This document shows, one piece after another, positions 26,401-33,267 of a stretch of DNA of 64,000 bases. Both the position numbers and the translations under genes were made by a program. Every line of letters begins with the position of its first letter. The first letter of the stretch is position 1. This DNA comes from Polydactylus sextarius (lineage: Eukaryota > Chordata > Actinopteri > Polynemidae). The stretch is from the NCBI GenBank assembly GCA_016801845.1, contig CM028924.1:7275001-7339000 (forward strand), in the 5' to 3' direction. The notes under the pieces were generated by a model that was not told where the DNA came from, searched no databases, and saw nothing but the letters and a program-made list of their open reading frames with translations.

Positions 26401-27113
26401 ATTAGTTAAACACCGGCGACTGGCAGGTGGCTCCTTACTTTAGGAGCCGTGTTTGTTTTGTCACCCGGCTGGCAGCCTCGGGCAGCAATTTGCACAAACG
26501 AGCGACGGGAGGCCTGCTGGGGATCACGTTCTCGTCACTTCAGGAAAAGAAGTGAAAACTCCCAGCAGTTCATCAAGTGTAGAAGGGAGGGGGGAGGGAA
26601 AGTAAAACAACTTGTCAGGGAACAGTGGAAAAATTACATAGGAGGAAGTTTCCTTTCAACATTAGCGTTCAATTTAACCTGTCAATTTTTTTGGGGGGTT
26701 GTTCTTCTCCTATTTTAACAAAGAGTGATATCTCAATAAAGCCATGTGGGAAGTTACAGACTTTACTCTGACTCAAGAATGAGCAGAGACTGAGCATTAC
26801 AGTTAAATAATCAAATCAAAGTCAAACTAACCGACATGCTAGCTGGTAGCCACCAATGCTAGTGGTAACCAGCTACAACTGTCCTCTCAGCAACGACCCA
26901 GCTAGTTATCTGATTGGATGTGGATTTGGTTTTGGTTTGGAGATAAACAGATTAGATTTTTGTGATCAAGTGCTAGCTGCTAGCTGCTTCACAATGCAGA
27001 CAAGTTGCTAGATGCTAATTTTATGCTAATTCTCCTCATCTCCAGGTGACGATGATGAAGATGCTCCCATGATCAGCGGCTTCTCGGACGATGTTCCCAT
27101 GGTCATTGCGTAG
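420..27113 (+). CDS. sorl1: sorl1 (SorLA/LR11 sorting receptor), 3' 41 coding exons, 5' end outside window
   Basis: SorLA is a type I membrane receptor that sorts cargo such as amyloid precursor protein and lipoprotein lipase between Golgi, endosome and plasma membrane. I joined 41 GT-AG exons in phase to a 1876-codon open frame ending at TAG 27111-27113. The deduced protein follows vertebrate SORL1 without gaps in domain order: VPS10 remainder with Asp-box repeats, 10CC module, YWTD propeller, EGF-like module, eleven LDLR-A repeats (13713-18769), six FN3 domains, a membrane span at 25979-26053, then FANSHY and an acidic cluster ending DDVPMVIA. Human SORL1 has 2214 residues and 48 exons, so about 340 N-terminal residues and seven exons would lie upstream; this is inference from length. 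No frameshift or internal stop was found. Identification is very secure; a few exon edges could shift by a codon. Confidence 0.97.
590..3617 (+). other. sorl1 intron, 3 kb
   Basis: Holds a (CA)n microsatellite, AT-rich sequence and, at 2379-2822 on the minus strand, a 147-codon open frame with no recognised homology. No conserved coding signal was seen. Confidence 0.8.
1693..1757. repeat. (CA)n microsatellite
   Basis: About 32 uninterrupted CA units inside the first sorl1 intron of the window. Confidence 0.97.
3618..3810 (+). CDS. sorl1: sorl1 window exon 2 (VPS10 domain)
   Basis: Encodes [15 protein letters not shown] through [17 protein letters not shown] is an Asp-box (D-x-G-x-x-W) at a VPS10 blade turn. 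Acceptor gtttcag, donor CAG/gtaaac; the join to exon 1 restores an Arg codon. Confidence 0.96.
4190..4307 (+). CDS. sorl1: sorl1 window exon 3 (VPS10 domain)
   Basis: Encodes [16 protein letters not shown] through [10 protein letters not shown]; the human counterpart begins [16 protein letters not shown]. Acceptor cttcatcag, donor ACAG/gtgggg. Confidence 0.95.
4308..6202 (+). other. sorl1 intron, 1.9 kb, with candidate conserved element
   Basis: Contains a short (GA)n run at 4338-4358. A GC-balanced segment at about 4780-5060 has homeodomain-type TAATTA and CTAATTA motifs and looks less neutral than its surroundings; it is treated as a finding. Confidence 0.6.
6203..6276 (+). CDS. sorl1: sorl1 window exon 4 (VPS10 domain)
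   Basis: Encodes [24 protein letters not shown], with a degenerate Asp-box (SSAGARW). Acceptor attgcag, donor GAG/gtcagt. Confidence 0.95.
6277..7334 (+). other. sorl1 intron, 1.1 kb
   Basis: AT-rich intronic sequence with a poly-A run near 6815; no further structure recognised. Confidence 0.7.
7335..7423 (+). CDS. sorl1: sorl1 window exon 5 (VPS10 domain)
   Basis: Encodes [17 protein letters not shown] through GGATKHLK; the human segment reads [17 protein letters not shown]. Acceptor ttccag, donor CTCAA/gtaagt. Confidence 0.95.
7853..8031 (+). CDS. sorl1: sorl1 window exon 6 (end of VPS10 propeller)
   Basis: Encodes [16 protein letters not shown] (a complete Asp-box), then [17 protein letters not shown] and [12 protein letters not shown]. 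Acceptor cccttcag, donor CTGG/gtatgt. Confidence 0.96.
8032..8709 (+). other. sorl1 intron with an 8-bp hairpin
   Basis: Intron of 678 nt. CACTGGCT (8125-8132) and AGCCAGTG (8139-8146) form a perfect inverted repeat around ATAAAA. Nothing else recognised. Confidence 0.7.
8710..8896 (+). CDS. sorl1: sorl1 window exon 7 (10CC module, first part)
   Basis: Encodes [18 protein letters not shown], then [18 protein letters not shown] and [11 protein letters not shown]. Cysteine-rich 10CC module that closes the VPS10 propeller. Acceptor gtccag, donor GAATG/gttaga. Confidence 0.95.
8897..10246 (+). other. sorl1 intron, 1.35 kb, with candidate conserved element
   Basis: Contains balanced-composition sequence at about 9060-9330 (TAATCATGACA and TGATTATGCC motifs), a poly-T run at 10049-10070, and a pyrimidine microsatellite against the acceptor. 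Confidence 0.6.
10191..10244. repeat. (CTT)n pyrimidine microsatellite forming a polypyrimidine tract
   Basis: About 50 nt of CCT/CTT units run directly into the ttccag acceptor of the next sorl1 exon, so this microsatellite is doing the job of the polypyrimidine tract. Confidence 0.9.
10247..10375 (+). CDS. sorl1: sorl1 window exon 8 (10CC module)
   Basis: Encodes [19 protein letters not shown] through [12 protein letters not shown]. Acceptor ttccttccag, donor AGAGG/gtaagc. Confidence 0.95.
10734..10819 (+). CDS. sorl1: sorl1 window exon 9 (10CC module end)
   Basis: Encodes [16 protein letters not shown] through GEMLPCPVG. Acceptor cctgcag, donor GGAG/gtaccg. Confidence 0.95.
11356..11528 (+). 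CDS. sorl1: sorl1 window exon 10 (YWTD propeller)
   Basis: Encodes [36 protein letters not shown] and SLDTIQ. First LDLR class B (YWTD-type) blades. Acceptor ccctacag, donor CAG/gttaat. The preceding 536-nt intron happens to be open in this frame. Confidence 0.96.
11620..11751 (+). CDS. sorl1: sorl1 window exon 11 (YWTD propeller)
   Basis: Encodes [14 protein letters not shown] through [13 protein letters not shown]. Acceptor cctgcag, donor GAG/gtactg. Confidence 0.96.
11983..12074 (+). CDS. sorl1: sorl1 window exon 12 (YWTD propeller)
   Basis: Encodes [16 protein letters not shown] through RALVLLPGE. Acceptor ttttgaag, donor GAGAG/gtgaaa. Confidence 0.94.
12841..13087 (+). CDS. sorl1: sorl1 window exon 13 (YWTD propeller)
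   Basis: Encodes [36 protein letters not shown] and [12 protein letters not shown]. Two YWTD-type blade motifs are visible. Acceptor atcacag, donor AAA/gtgagc. Confidence 0.97.
13175..13313 (+). CDS. sorl1: sorl1 window exon 14 (YWTD propeller end)
   Basis: Encodes [14 protein letters not shown] through [12 protein letters not shown]. Acceptor gtttcag, donor CGAG/gtaagg. Confidence 0.96.
13437..13610 (+). CDS. sorl1: sorl1 window exon 15 (EGF-like module)
   Basis: Encodes [23 protein letters not shown] and [18 protein letters not shown], the EGF-like module that packs against the propeller. Acceptor cgccag, donor GCCG/gtgaga. Confidence 0.96.
13713..13826 (+). CDS. sorl1: sorl1 window exon 16 (LDLR-A repeat 1)
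   Basis: Encodes [14 protein letters not shown] and [16 protein letters not shown]: six cysteines and the calcium-binding D-x-S-D-E motif. Donor TGTC/gtaagt. Phase 1 at both ends, as in all following LDLR-A exons. Confidence 0.97.
13919..14041 (+). CDS. sorl1: sorl1 window exon 17 (LDLR-A repeat 2)
   Basis: Encodes [16 protein letters not shown] and [16 protein letters not shown], a canonical complement-type repeat. Acceptor actttcag, donor TGTG/gtgaga. Confidence 0.97.
14738..14857 (+). CDS. sorl1: sorl1 window exon 18 (LDLR-A repeat 3)
   Basis: Encodes [14 protein letters not shown] and [16 protein letters not shown]. Acceptor ttctcag, donor ACAG/gttcct. Confidence 0.97.
15021..15146 (+). 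CDS. sorl1: sorl1 window exon 19 (LDLR-A repeat 4)
   Basis: Encodes [18 protein letters not shown] and [18 protein letters not shown]. Acceptor tccccag, donor TGTG/gtcagt. Confidence 0.97.
15378..15488 (+). CDS. sorl1: sorl1 window exon 20 (LDLR-A repeat 5)
   Basis: Encodes [14 protein letters not shown] and [16 protein letters not shown]. The usual Ser of the SDE motif is Ala here (ADE); the acidic ligands are kept. Acceptor ttttcag, donor TGTG/gtaagt. Confidence 0.96.
15594..15725 (+). CDS. sorl1: sorl1 window exon 21 (LDLR-A repeat 6)
   Basis: Encodes [17 protein letters not shown] and [20 protein letters not shown]. Acceptor atgttcag, donor TGTG/gtgagc. Confidence 0.97.
16046..16177 (+). 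CDS. sorl1: sorl1 window exon 22 (LDLR-A repeat 7)
   Basis: Encodes [18 protein letters not shown] and [32 protein letters not shown] is identical to human. Acceptor tgtcag, donor TGCG/gtgagg. Confidence 0.97.
16297..16431 (+). CDS. sorl1: sorl1 window exon 23 (LDLR-A repeat 8)
   Basis: Encodes [16 protein letters not shown] and [16 protein letters not shown]. The near-invariant Ser of the SDE motif is Tyr (WYDE). Acceptor ccgcag, donor ACAG/gtacgc. Confidence 0.96.
16432..17405 (+). other. sorl1 intron, about 1 kb
   Basis: A balanced-composition block at about 16940-17120 stands out from AT-rich flanks. No coding signal recognised. Confidence 0.55.
17406..17558 (+). CDS. sorl1: sorl1 window exon 24 (LDLR-A repeat 9)
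   Basis: Encodes a linker, then [14 protein letters not shown] and [16 protein letters not shown]. Acceptor ccttgtag, donor ACAG/gtacca. Confidence 0.95.
17642..17827 (+). CDS. sorl1: sorl1 window exon 25 (proline linker and LDLR-A repeat 10)
   Basis: Encodes a Pro-rich linker ([15 protein letters not shown]), then [16 protein letters not shown] and [16 protein letters not shown]. The acceptor is a tandem cagcag, so the exon may begin at 17642 or 17645, one codon apart. Donor TGCC/gtgagt. Confidence 0.93.
17990..18250 (-). mobile_element. Decayed Tc1/mariner transposase fragment
   Basis: Read on the minus strand, the stretch contains [10 protein letters not shown], then [20 protein letters not shown] sequence (here [16 protein letters not shown]) and [11 protein letters not shown], all characteristic of Tc1-like transposase between the second and third catalytic carboxylates. 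Frame breaks are present and no inverted repeats are apparent, so it is an inactive relic in a sorl1 intron, opposite to the gene. Confidence 0.85.
18641..18769 (+). CDS. sorl1: sorl1 window exon 26 (LDLR-A repeat 11)
   Basis: Encodes [15 protein letters not shown] and [16 protein letters not shown], the last complement-type repeat. Acceptor cctctag, donor ACCT/gtaggt. Confidence 0.95.
18950..19076 (+). CDS. sorl1: sorl1 window exon 27 (FN3 domain 1, first half)
   Basis: Encodes [15 protein letters not shown], then [13 protein letters not shown] and CYFLIYYR. Acceptor tctcccag, donor TACAG/gtcagt. Confidence 0.95.
19199..19368 (+). CDS. sorl1: sorl1 window exon 28 (FN3 domain 1, second half)
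   Basis: Encodes [33 protein letters not shown] and VITVRTPEG. Acceptor tctgcag, donor GGAG/gtgaga. Confidence 0.96.
20095..20207 (+). CDS. sorl1: sorl1 window exon 29 (FN3 domain 2, first half)
   Basis: Encodes [15 protein letters not shown] and [17 protein letters not shown]. Acceptor tgtcttag, donor ATC/gtacgt. Confidence 0.95.
20295..20328. repeat. (TG)17 microsatellite at a 3' splice site
   Basis: Seventeen TG units end at 20328; TCAG (20329-20332) then completes the acceptor. No ordinary polypyrimidine tract lies between repeat and splice site. Confidence 0.95.
20333..20437 (+). CDS. sorl1: sorl1 window exon 30 (FN3 domain 2, second half)
   Basis: Encodes [15 protein letters not shown] through [10 protein letters not shown], 105 nt and phase 0 at both ends, so skipping would keep frame. 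Flanked by (TG)17 on the acceptor side and by (TC)12(AC)7 directly after the gtaag donor. Confidence 0.95.
20443..20480. repeat. (TC)12(AC)7 compound microsatellite at a 5' splice site
   Basis: Starts within six nucleotides of the donor of sorl1 window exon 30. The AC part is complementary to the TG repeat on the other side of the exon. Confidence 0.95.
20784..20850 (+). CDS. sorl1: sorl1 window exon 31 (end of FN3 domain 2)
   Basis: Encodes [20 protein letters not shown]; human reads [19 protein letters not shown]. Acceptor ttcccag, donor AAAG/gtaaga. Confidence 0.95.
21377..21653. repeat. MITE-like dispersed teleost repeat
   Basis: Begins TGTGTAGGATTTAGTGG followed by CTTCTAGTGGTGA, and ends with a diverged terminal inverted repeat (CTAAAACCGACACA; 12 of 14 positions pair with the start). 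The sequence matches, from memory of fish genomes, a common non-autonomous DNA element. It sits in a sorl1 intron. Confidence 0.65.
21937..22019 (+). CDS. sorl1: sorl1 window exon 32 (FN3 domain 3 start)
   Basis: Encodes [18 protein letters not shown] through SLNSQYD. Acceptor gctgcag, donor GAT/gtaaga. Confidence 0.93.
22115..22205 (+). CDS. sorl1: sorl1 window exon 33 (FN3 domain 3)
   Basis: Encodes [18 protein letters not shown] through KESILK. Human has VNGYVVNLFWAFDTHKQE at this place. Acceptor ttctaag, donor AAAG/gtgcat. Confidence 0.93.
22308..22498 (+). CDS. sorl1: sorl1 window exon 34 (FN3 domains 3-4)
   Basis: Encodes [26 protein letters not shown] and [17 protein letters not shown]. 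Acceptor tttccag, donor CAG/gtaaaa. Confidence 0.94.
22905..23024 (+). CDS. sorl1: sorl1 window exon 35 (FN3 domain 4)
   Basis: Encodes [17 protein letters not shown] through SDEQYLFL; human has [17 protein letters not shown]. Acceptor gtgtgtag is weak in pyrimidines. Donor CTG/gtgagt. Confidence 0.95.
23790..23954 (+). CDS. sorl1: sorl1 window exon 36 (FN3 domains 4-5)
   Basis: Encodes [19 protein letters not shown], then [18 protein letters not shown] and [10 protein letters not shown]. Acceptor gtctccag, donor CTG/gtacga. Confidence 0.95.
23955..24758 (+). other. sorl1 intron with an unrecognised open stretch
   Basis: A 101-codon + strand frame at 24104-24409 is open but resembles nothing I know; the segment may belong to an old repeat. 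Confidence 0.5.
24759..24933 (+). CDS. sorl1: sorl1 window exon 37 (FN3 domain 5)
   Basis: Encodes [35 protein letters not shown] and [14 protein letters not shown]. Acceptor atctgtag, donor ACAG/gtctca. Confidence 0.95.
25422..25528 (+). CDS. sorl1: sorl1 window exon 38 (FN3 domain 6 start)
   Basis: Encodes [18 protein letters not shown], then [15 protein letters not shown]. Acceptor tgctgcag, donor AGG/gtgaga. Confidence 0.96.
25645..25837 (+). CDS. sorl1: sorl1 window exon 39 (FN3 domain 6)
   Basis: Encodes [32 protein letters not shown] and [13 protein letters not shown]. Acceptor tctcacag, donor GCAG/gtaact. Confidence 0.96.
25937..26149 (+). CDS. sorl1: sorl1 window exon 40 (membrane span and tail)
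   Basis: Encodes the juxtamembrane stalk, a hydrophobic span ([19 protein letters not shown]), a basic stop-transfer stretch RHRRLQ, then FANSHY, the motif through which SorLA binds the VPS26 subunit of retromer, and [15 protein letters not shown]. Acceptor tgcgtag, donor CTGG/gtaaca. Confidence 0.97.
26150..27045 (+). other. last sorl1 intron
   Basis: Contains several GCTAGC/GCTAATG/TGCTAG strings (26330-27030), a common low-complexity pattern in fish introns. No other signal. Confidence 0.6.
27046..27113 (+). CDS. sorl1: sorl1 window exon 41 (C-terminal tail and stop)
   Basis: Encodes [21 protein letters not shown] and TAG. The acidic cluster and terminal DDVPM segment are the AP-1/GGA sorting determinants known for SorLA. 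Acceptor catctccag. Confidence 0.97.
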
Positions 27114-27424
27114 CGAGACATCCCTCCATCACTTCTGTCTCTTCTTCCTCTTCTTCTTCTGCCCTCACTCCCCTTTTACCCCATCCCTCCCAACCCCATC
27201 ATTTCCCCATCAACGCCGCAGTACGCCATTGCAAATCTGTTAATGGGAATCCCCCTACAACCCTCCCCCCACCCCCCCACGCCACACACCCCCCCTCAAA
27301 TCCCCTTTCCCCGATTAACAGGAATTATGAAGAAAAATGGAAAAGTGTACTAAGAGAAAGAGATATTTTTCAAATATACAATGCACTTTTTTTTGGATGC
27401 GCAATAACTTATTTTTTATAATAC

Positions 27425-27427
<3 letters not shown>

Positions 27428-27501
<74 letters not shown>

Positions 27502-27510
27502 TATATATAT
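27428..27510. repeat. (TA)n microsatellite in the 3' UTR
   Basis: About 40 AT/TA dinucleotides with one phase break, followed within four bases by a run of 24 A residues. Confidence 0.97.
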
Positions 27511-30148
27511 GTCAAAAAAAAAAAAAAAAAAAAAAAAGGACTGGGAGGAAGGAGGTGGACACTGAAACAAACTGTGAAGGATTTGAGTTTGTGGAGCGTG
27601 CCAGGGGAAAAGAGAAGACCCTATTTGTAATGCAAACTCACTATCCATAGGAGCGGTTCATTGCTTAAAGCCAAAATAAGCATCCAGAGACTGGAATATA
27701 GAATGCAAAAAATTACACACATACACACGTTGGAGAAAAAAAAAAAACACAACAAAACCACAAAAATAAATATTTAGATAAATGCTGTATACAGAAATGT
27801 ACAAATAGAAAATATGGGAGCAGCAAGTGTTACATATTGTGCTGATAGTGCAGTTTGTTACACCGGTGCCCAGTGTGAGTGAGTCAGATGAGTTAACTGC
27901 AGATTGTGTTTCATCATTTACGAAATCTGAACTTGTTGTGTCTTTCGATCGCCAGTTTGGGAAACTGTTGGTCGTCGTTGAAGGTATTAAAATATAAATT
28001 ATAATGGAAAATGGAAAAAAAAAACAAAAAAAAAAAACGTCTTTGACACTCAGCTCAACCAAACTGATCAACGATTGGATTCACCGTCGAAAACATGTAC
28101 TGTCCCCTCAGACACACTTTGATTTTCCACCACCAGCACACTGTTATACGTCAACACGCCCCGTGATAAGAGAATAGAATATTTCTGGCTCTGAGGAGGG
28201 AGAGAATCCCTCACAGTATTGCCAAGATCATAATAATATTTGTAAATATTGGCTTTTAATATGTTCTCTTTGTGTAATGCTGTACCATATCATTCTGTAA
28301 AAATGTGTATTTTTTTTTTTTTTTTTTTCTTTAAATCATTCAGGACCACCACAAATGAAATGATCGTCCCCAGCATTTTTTTTTTCTTTCTTTCTTTTTC
28401 TTGATTTGCCATAGCTGTAGTCGTAGAGGAAGTGTGTTTGGGGCTCTCAGGGAACTGTGTCGGAGCGGACACCAGCGCAGCACCACCATCACTACCACCA
28501 TGGCTTTAGGCAGCACTGTCCATCTACTGTTTGAATAGGTACAGAAACCTTTAGATGAGGTACTGGAGCAGCTGTGGGTGGAAACAACTGGCAGACACAG
28601 GTCGCTGTCAGTAGTTGTGATTAAGAGTCGGGTACAGGTTAACTGGTTTAGAATAAGACTAGAATTGGGTGAATTGGTTTCATTTTTGACAGGTTTTGAA
28701 ATATTTGTCACTGAGGTTTCAAAGAGCTACATCTCTTTCTGCTTGTTAACACGTTTCGCAAATAATCCAGAGCTCGCAGTATTGAACAGTAGCTGTAATG
28801 CATTTACTGTAGGAGCTAGCAGTAGCTAGTGGGCTAAAAGGAGAATTACAGAACTGTGAATCATACAGCTTTTAATGAGGCGATTTTACATTAGTTACAT
28901 TCATGTAACATCCTTGCACTCACTATATACGATGATAGAATAGCACCTTTTGTACAAAATTAAGCTAGCTAGTAGAAACCTATCATCAGCCCTCATATTA
29001 GTGGTTTGCAGCTATTTTTTTCAGACTTTGCCAACGATGTTTAATACTGTGACGCAAATGCGCTTTTCATTGGCCAATATCCTTTATTGTCTAGATGTCG
29101 AGGCTGCAGAAGCTGTTGAATTTTGATTTTTCTGGATGTAGAAATCTCAGAGGCCGTTATTTCAAACCTGAGAAAAATGGAAAGTCGATTCTCGTTGGGA
29201 CGTGTGACAAAAAGGTATAAATAGTTATTTGGTTCTTCTCTTCATTAAGGACAGTGAGACCAGTCTTGAATTGAGTACCGGCTGTTTTTTTTTTTAAATG
29301 GGGGGCGATGACCTGTGAGGACGTTATCTCTCTTTCTCAGTATGTACAGAATCTCACTGTTGTTAACGTCTGTACGTGTTTAACATGAAAACTGTTCTGG
29401 GGGAATCATTGTCTTCGTTCTGATCCCACCAACTCACCTGACTCTGCACTATAGTCCATTAACTGATAGTCTATTTGTGTTAATGCCTCTCAGCTTGAGC
29501 CATTTGAACTGATGGTGTTCTGCTCTTATTGACCTTGTTTTGTTTGTCGAGATGTCTTCATGAATGTATTTTATACTTTTTAAAGGTACTGTCCCAGTTC
29601 ATTATGCTACTATCACCACCTGTGAAGTTAATGCACACTCCACTCTGTGTTTTTTTTTTTTTTTTTTGCCCCTGACTACAGTGAATTTGTAAAGCACCCA
29701 TTTGACTTGTGGACAACACCGGCTCTTATGTTACGTTAACTCTGTTTAACCGTAAGAAGAATTCAGCTGTTACAACCATCAAAGGCCAAATTATGAACGC
29801 GGAGCAACAAAACCTTTTTTTTTTTTTTCCTCTTTGTCAGGTTAAAGCCCAGAAAATCCCATCGCATCGCATCACTTTCATCACATCTACTAACATGTTA
29901 AGTTCCCTCAACAGCTTGATTCAACACGCAGCTGACGACACGCTGTTCTATTTCTTGGCCTTAAAAAACAAACAAACAGACAAACAAACAAAAAAAGATT
30001 ATTCTGGCATCAATGCTGTTTTTTTTTTTTTTTTTTTGCTCTGTGGAGTTTCTGATTTTAATGTTTTTGTCACATAATGCCTTATTAAAACACGTTTAGT
30101 TTCTATGTAATATACTGTTTGTGTGATAGAACACAAGTGCACATGCAT

Positions 30149-30150
<2 letters not shown>

Positions 30151-30206
<56 letters not shown>
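30151..30206. repeat. (CA)n microsatellite
   Basis: About 28 AC units inside the predicted sorl1 3' UTR. Confidence 0.97.
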
Positions 30207-30208
<2 letters not shown>

Positions 30209-30609
30209 CTACATATTTACATACGATTAAGGAGGATGGAGAGGAGGTTCCTGTCAGGGCATTTGGTTAAACTTTGTCAGATCACTGCTCCTTTCTGCAT
30301 AGGCTGCTGTTCGCCGGCCACTCAGTCTGTTTTTTTTTTTTTTAGTCAGGTTTTACTCATGTACAATTTATAATTATTGGTTATTATGTGACCGGTTTGC
30401 TTCCCACTTGTCTTAATGTCGACTCTTGTCAAAATAGTTTGCTTCAAAATGTCGTTTGGCACAGAGTTTAGTCATGTTGGACTTGGCCATGTTTGAAGAT
30501 GATGTTAATGTCTTGCTCGCTTATCTCGAAGGTCGCAAGGAAAAATGAGATGTTTGGAGAAACAGTGTGAGGTGTTTTGAAAGGGAAAAAAAAGAACCAC
30601 TTATACTGA

Positions 30610-30615
30610 AATAAA
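30610..30615 (+). terminator. sorl1: sorl1 poly(A) signal
   Basis: AATAAA followed 20-45 nt later by a T-rich stretch (ctcttttatttttctctgta), the arrangement of a cleavage site with downstream U-rich element. Gives a 3' UTR of human-like length. Confidence 0.7.
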
Positions 30616-31269
30616 CTTGCTGAAAATTCAACTCTGTCAATTCTACTCTTTTATTTTTCTCTGTATCTATCTATCCCTAATTGATCCTTTTATGTCACAC
30701 TGCCAGAATAATTAGTTTTACAAGGTTTAATTATATCCAATTAATACATTGTCAATTTAAAAATAACCAGATCAAATTCTTATTAATTTTCCCAATTAAT
30801 GAAGACACCAATTTCAATTCAATTTATATCATTAAGAGGCAGTAACTAATTAGATCAAGGAGTGTTTTCAATTGTTTATATATTATTTACATTATGTATT
30901 TTTCCACCAAAAAATCAGTAATACAATAAATAAGAAATGAAAGACTTACTAGGCAATGCTACTATTGTTTGGGAGATCTGAGTTTTATATATATATATAT
31001 ATAAAATCACAATCATTGTTACATTTTTTTCTTTTTTTATATAAAAATATAATATAAATATGGTGCAAGTCATTTATTAACCCTCCTAGTTGCTTTGTTA
31101 TGCCTCAGGTTTGAAGAAAGGCTTGTTAACTTATTTGTGTGTAAAATGTAGTCAAGGTCTCTCCTGAGTTTAATCAGATAAATGTTGAAGTGGTCTACAC
31201 TGTGGACAAAAGGACGATGTTACTTCTCAAAAAATCTGAATTGCCCCCTAGAGACCAGTTATGGTACGG

Positions 31270-31420
31270 CCAGTAAATTCTGCCCCCTGTTGGCCACAGG
31301 CCAAACTATCTATTATGACATCAACATTAACATCAGTGTTACTCAAAGCTATAAAAATGGGCTGAAACGTCACAGCTGACTTGTGATTGGTCAAGCAGGT
31401 GTATCAGTGAGGTGTGTCAC
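31270..31420. repeat. Diverged dispersed repeat with GCCCCCTGTTGG
   Basis: Shares its start (GCCCCCTGtTGGC) and end (GACTTGTGATTGGTCA) with the segment at 58470-58660, so both are probably copies of one teleost dispersed element; the middles are poorly alike. Confidence 0.45.
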
Positions 31421-32275
31421 TACTCCGGATGCTCTGACTGTTTTCAGACAGCGGGGGGGAGGAAGTGGAGTCATCTTTATATACAAACGCTGGTCTCCAC
31501 ATCATGTTTACCGGCCAATTGTTAACTGTTGGTGCTTTGTTTCTACAAACAGCTGCCGTTGTGAACCTGACCGACCGGACCACTGACACATTTGTGAGCA
31601 ATACAAAGCAAAACAGCATTAGTCAGCGGTGTGATGCGATTGAGCCACAGAGAATTATTTCCCGACTCTGCAATTCTTCTCAACTCTACACAGCCGCTCG
31701 GCATCATGAGTTGGAGTTGAACCAGTGACTCAGTGATGGCTTGGTTACTTCCTGGCTGACTTAACTTTCCAGTCCGTTCTCTGCGTTAGAACAAAGACCT
31801 GTCTGTGCACATGCCTGTCATTTAAAAGACTCATCCAGTAATACACAACTTCCCAGCATCAGACAGGCTTATCACCAGGGACAGATGAACTTCTTAGTCA
31901 TCGCATAAAGTTCAGCAGGGTTGACTGTGAACTAGTGAACTGCTGACCAGCACAACTCAACAGCTGAGTCTCCTTTATAGAGAATGAACCTCTCTCCTCT
32001 CCATTTAAAATATTAATGACGGGATTGAAAGAGAAGTCTGAACAACTGTGTTCTACATCCAAATGAACCTTCTATCTCTTGGTACCATCCTTCACAAACT
32101 TAAACCTCTAGTGGTTTAGTTTTGTACTTGTATGAAGGACTTATGAGACAAACAAAGAGAATAATCAAGGACGTCAGTATAGACACAAAAACATCCAATT
32201 TTACAACACGGACAGGATTACAGCTTCTCTGCTGACCACGAACTCCTCTTAAAAAAGGTTGATTGTTGATTTTAA

Positions 32276-32470
32276 GTGGGTGGCACAGTGGTCAAACTCC
32301 TTGTTGTTCTGGATTTGAACCTGACCTACAACTGTCTGTCTGTGTAGAACATGTTCTACACAGACAACATTGCTCTTCTGTTGGTGGACCCTGCTGGTTG
32401 AATGGTTCAGGTGTGTACCAGGTAGATTTCCGGTTTGGTTGACCATTTACTACGTGTCCATACCCTGTAC
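32276..32470. repeat. Diverged SINE-like fish repeat (GGTGGCACAGTGG family)
   Basis: Begins GGTGGCACAGTGGTCAA and continues with ggatttgaacctga, CTGTCTGTGTaGAA and a final gtagatttccggtttgg segment, the order found in a widespread fish interspersed repeat that starts GGCACRGTGG. Strongly decayed. Confidence 0.5.
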
Positions 32471-32867
32471 ATTTTAACTTTAACATTTTAGGCTATTAAT
32501 GGACAAACTCTTCAAATCTAAACCAAAAGAATCATACACTGAGATCTGTCAGTGCACCTGTATGTCTCTAGGAGGTTTGAAGTGAGTCTTTTAAACCTAA
32601 ACTATTATCTTAACAAGAATTACATGATAACCAGTATCATTATCCATTTATCTAGGATCTAGGAAGTGAAGCAAATAAAGAGAAACATAGAAACAACAAG
32701 CAACGAGTGCATGACTTGACCTATGAATCCAGTCAAAACATGAAATGATCCTCTCAACAATAAACGTGAAGTCCTCACGGCATCAAACCACCATTTTTTT
32801 TTTTTCTCAGTAGTGGAAGATCTACCAAGATCCTATACTTCAACAGGCAGTGACTGTTGTTTTTATT

Positions 32868-32886
32868 TGGCCACTAGGGGGCAATG
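32868..32886 (+). promoter_or_regulatory. CTCF-like motif, forward
   Basis: TGGCCACTAGGGGGCAATG contains CCACTAGGGGGC, a full match to the vertebrate CTCF core CCACNAGGGGGC. Binding is not shown; similar strings also occur inside fish repeats. Confidence 0.5.
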
Positions 32887-33250
32887 GAAACAAAGTATTG
32901 GTTCAACATCAAGTACTTTATTCATGCAATTATTCAACCAGCCAATCAGGTCTCTCGTTGTGTCTGCCTCACAAATGTCACATAATGTCCAAATGTAATT
33001 AAGATACTGAAAAAATGATTTAATTGTTGGTAATAATTTTCAACAACACTGTTTCAAGAAAATGAATGTCTCTTTTTAATTGATTTATTTTTTAAATTTT
33101 CTTTAGGAGAAAAGCAGTGTCTAAAAAGACTTGACTTGCAATCGGTTCACTCCTTTGTGTCCCAGCTTGGTAAAAGTAGAAATTGTCCACTCTGGACGAT
33201 ATGGATAGAATTATTTATAATATTTACAAAGTTATATGTGTGTAGGAGGC

Positions 33251-33267
33251 TGCCACAAGGGGGCAGG
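33251..33267 (+). promoter_or_regulatory. CTCF-like motif, forward
   Basis: TGCCACAAGGGGGCAGG contains CCACAAGGGGGC, a full match to the CTCF core in the same orientation as the motif at 32868. Confidence 0.5.

Larger units (their letters stand above)
27114..30635 (+). other. sorl1: sorl1 3' UTR (about 3.5 kb)
   Basis: No further coding sequence follows the stop. The stretch is AT-rich with a long (TA)n run at 27428-27510, an A-run at 27514-27537, T-runs, and a (CA)n repeat at 30151-30206. The end is placed just after the AATAAA at 30610. An earlier AATAAA at 27765-27770 could give a short isoform. The extent is inferred from signals only. Confidence 0.7.

Noticed and set aside
30119..30373. 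Open frames made of repeated His-Thr or Cys-Val codons at CA/GT repeats
   Set aside because: They are translations of microsatellites.
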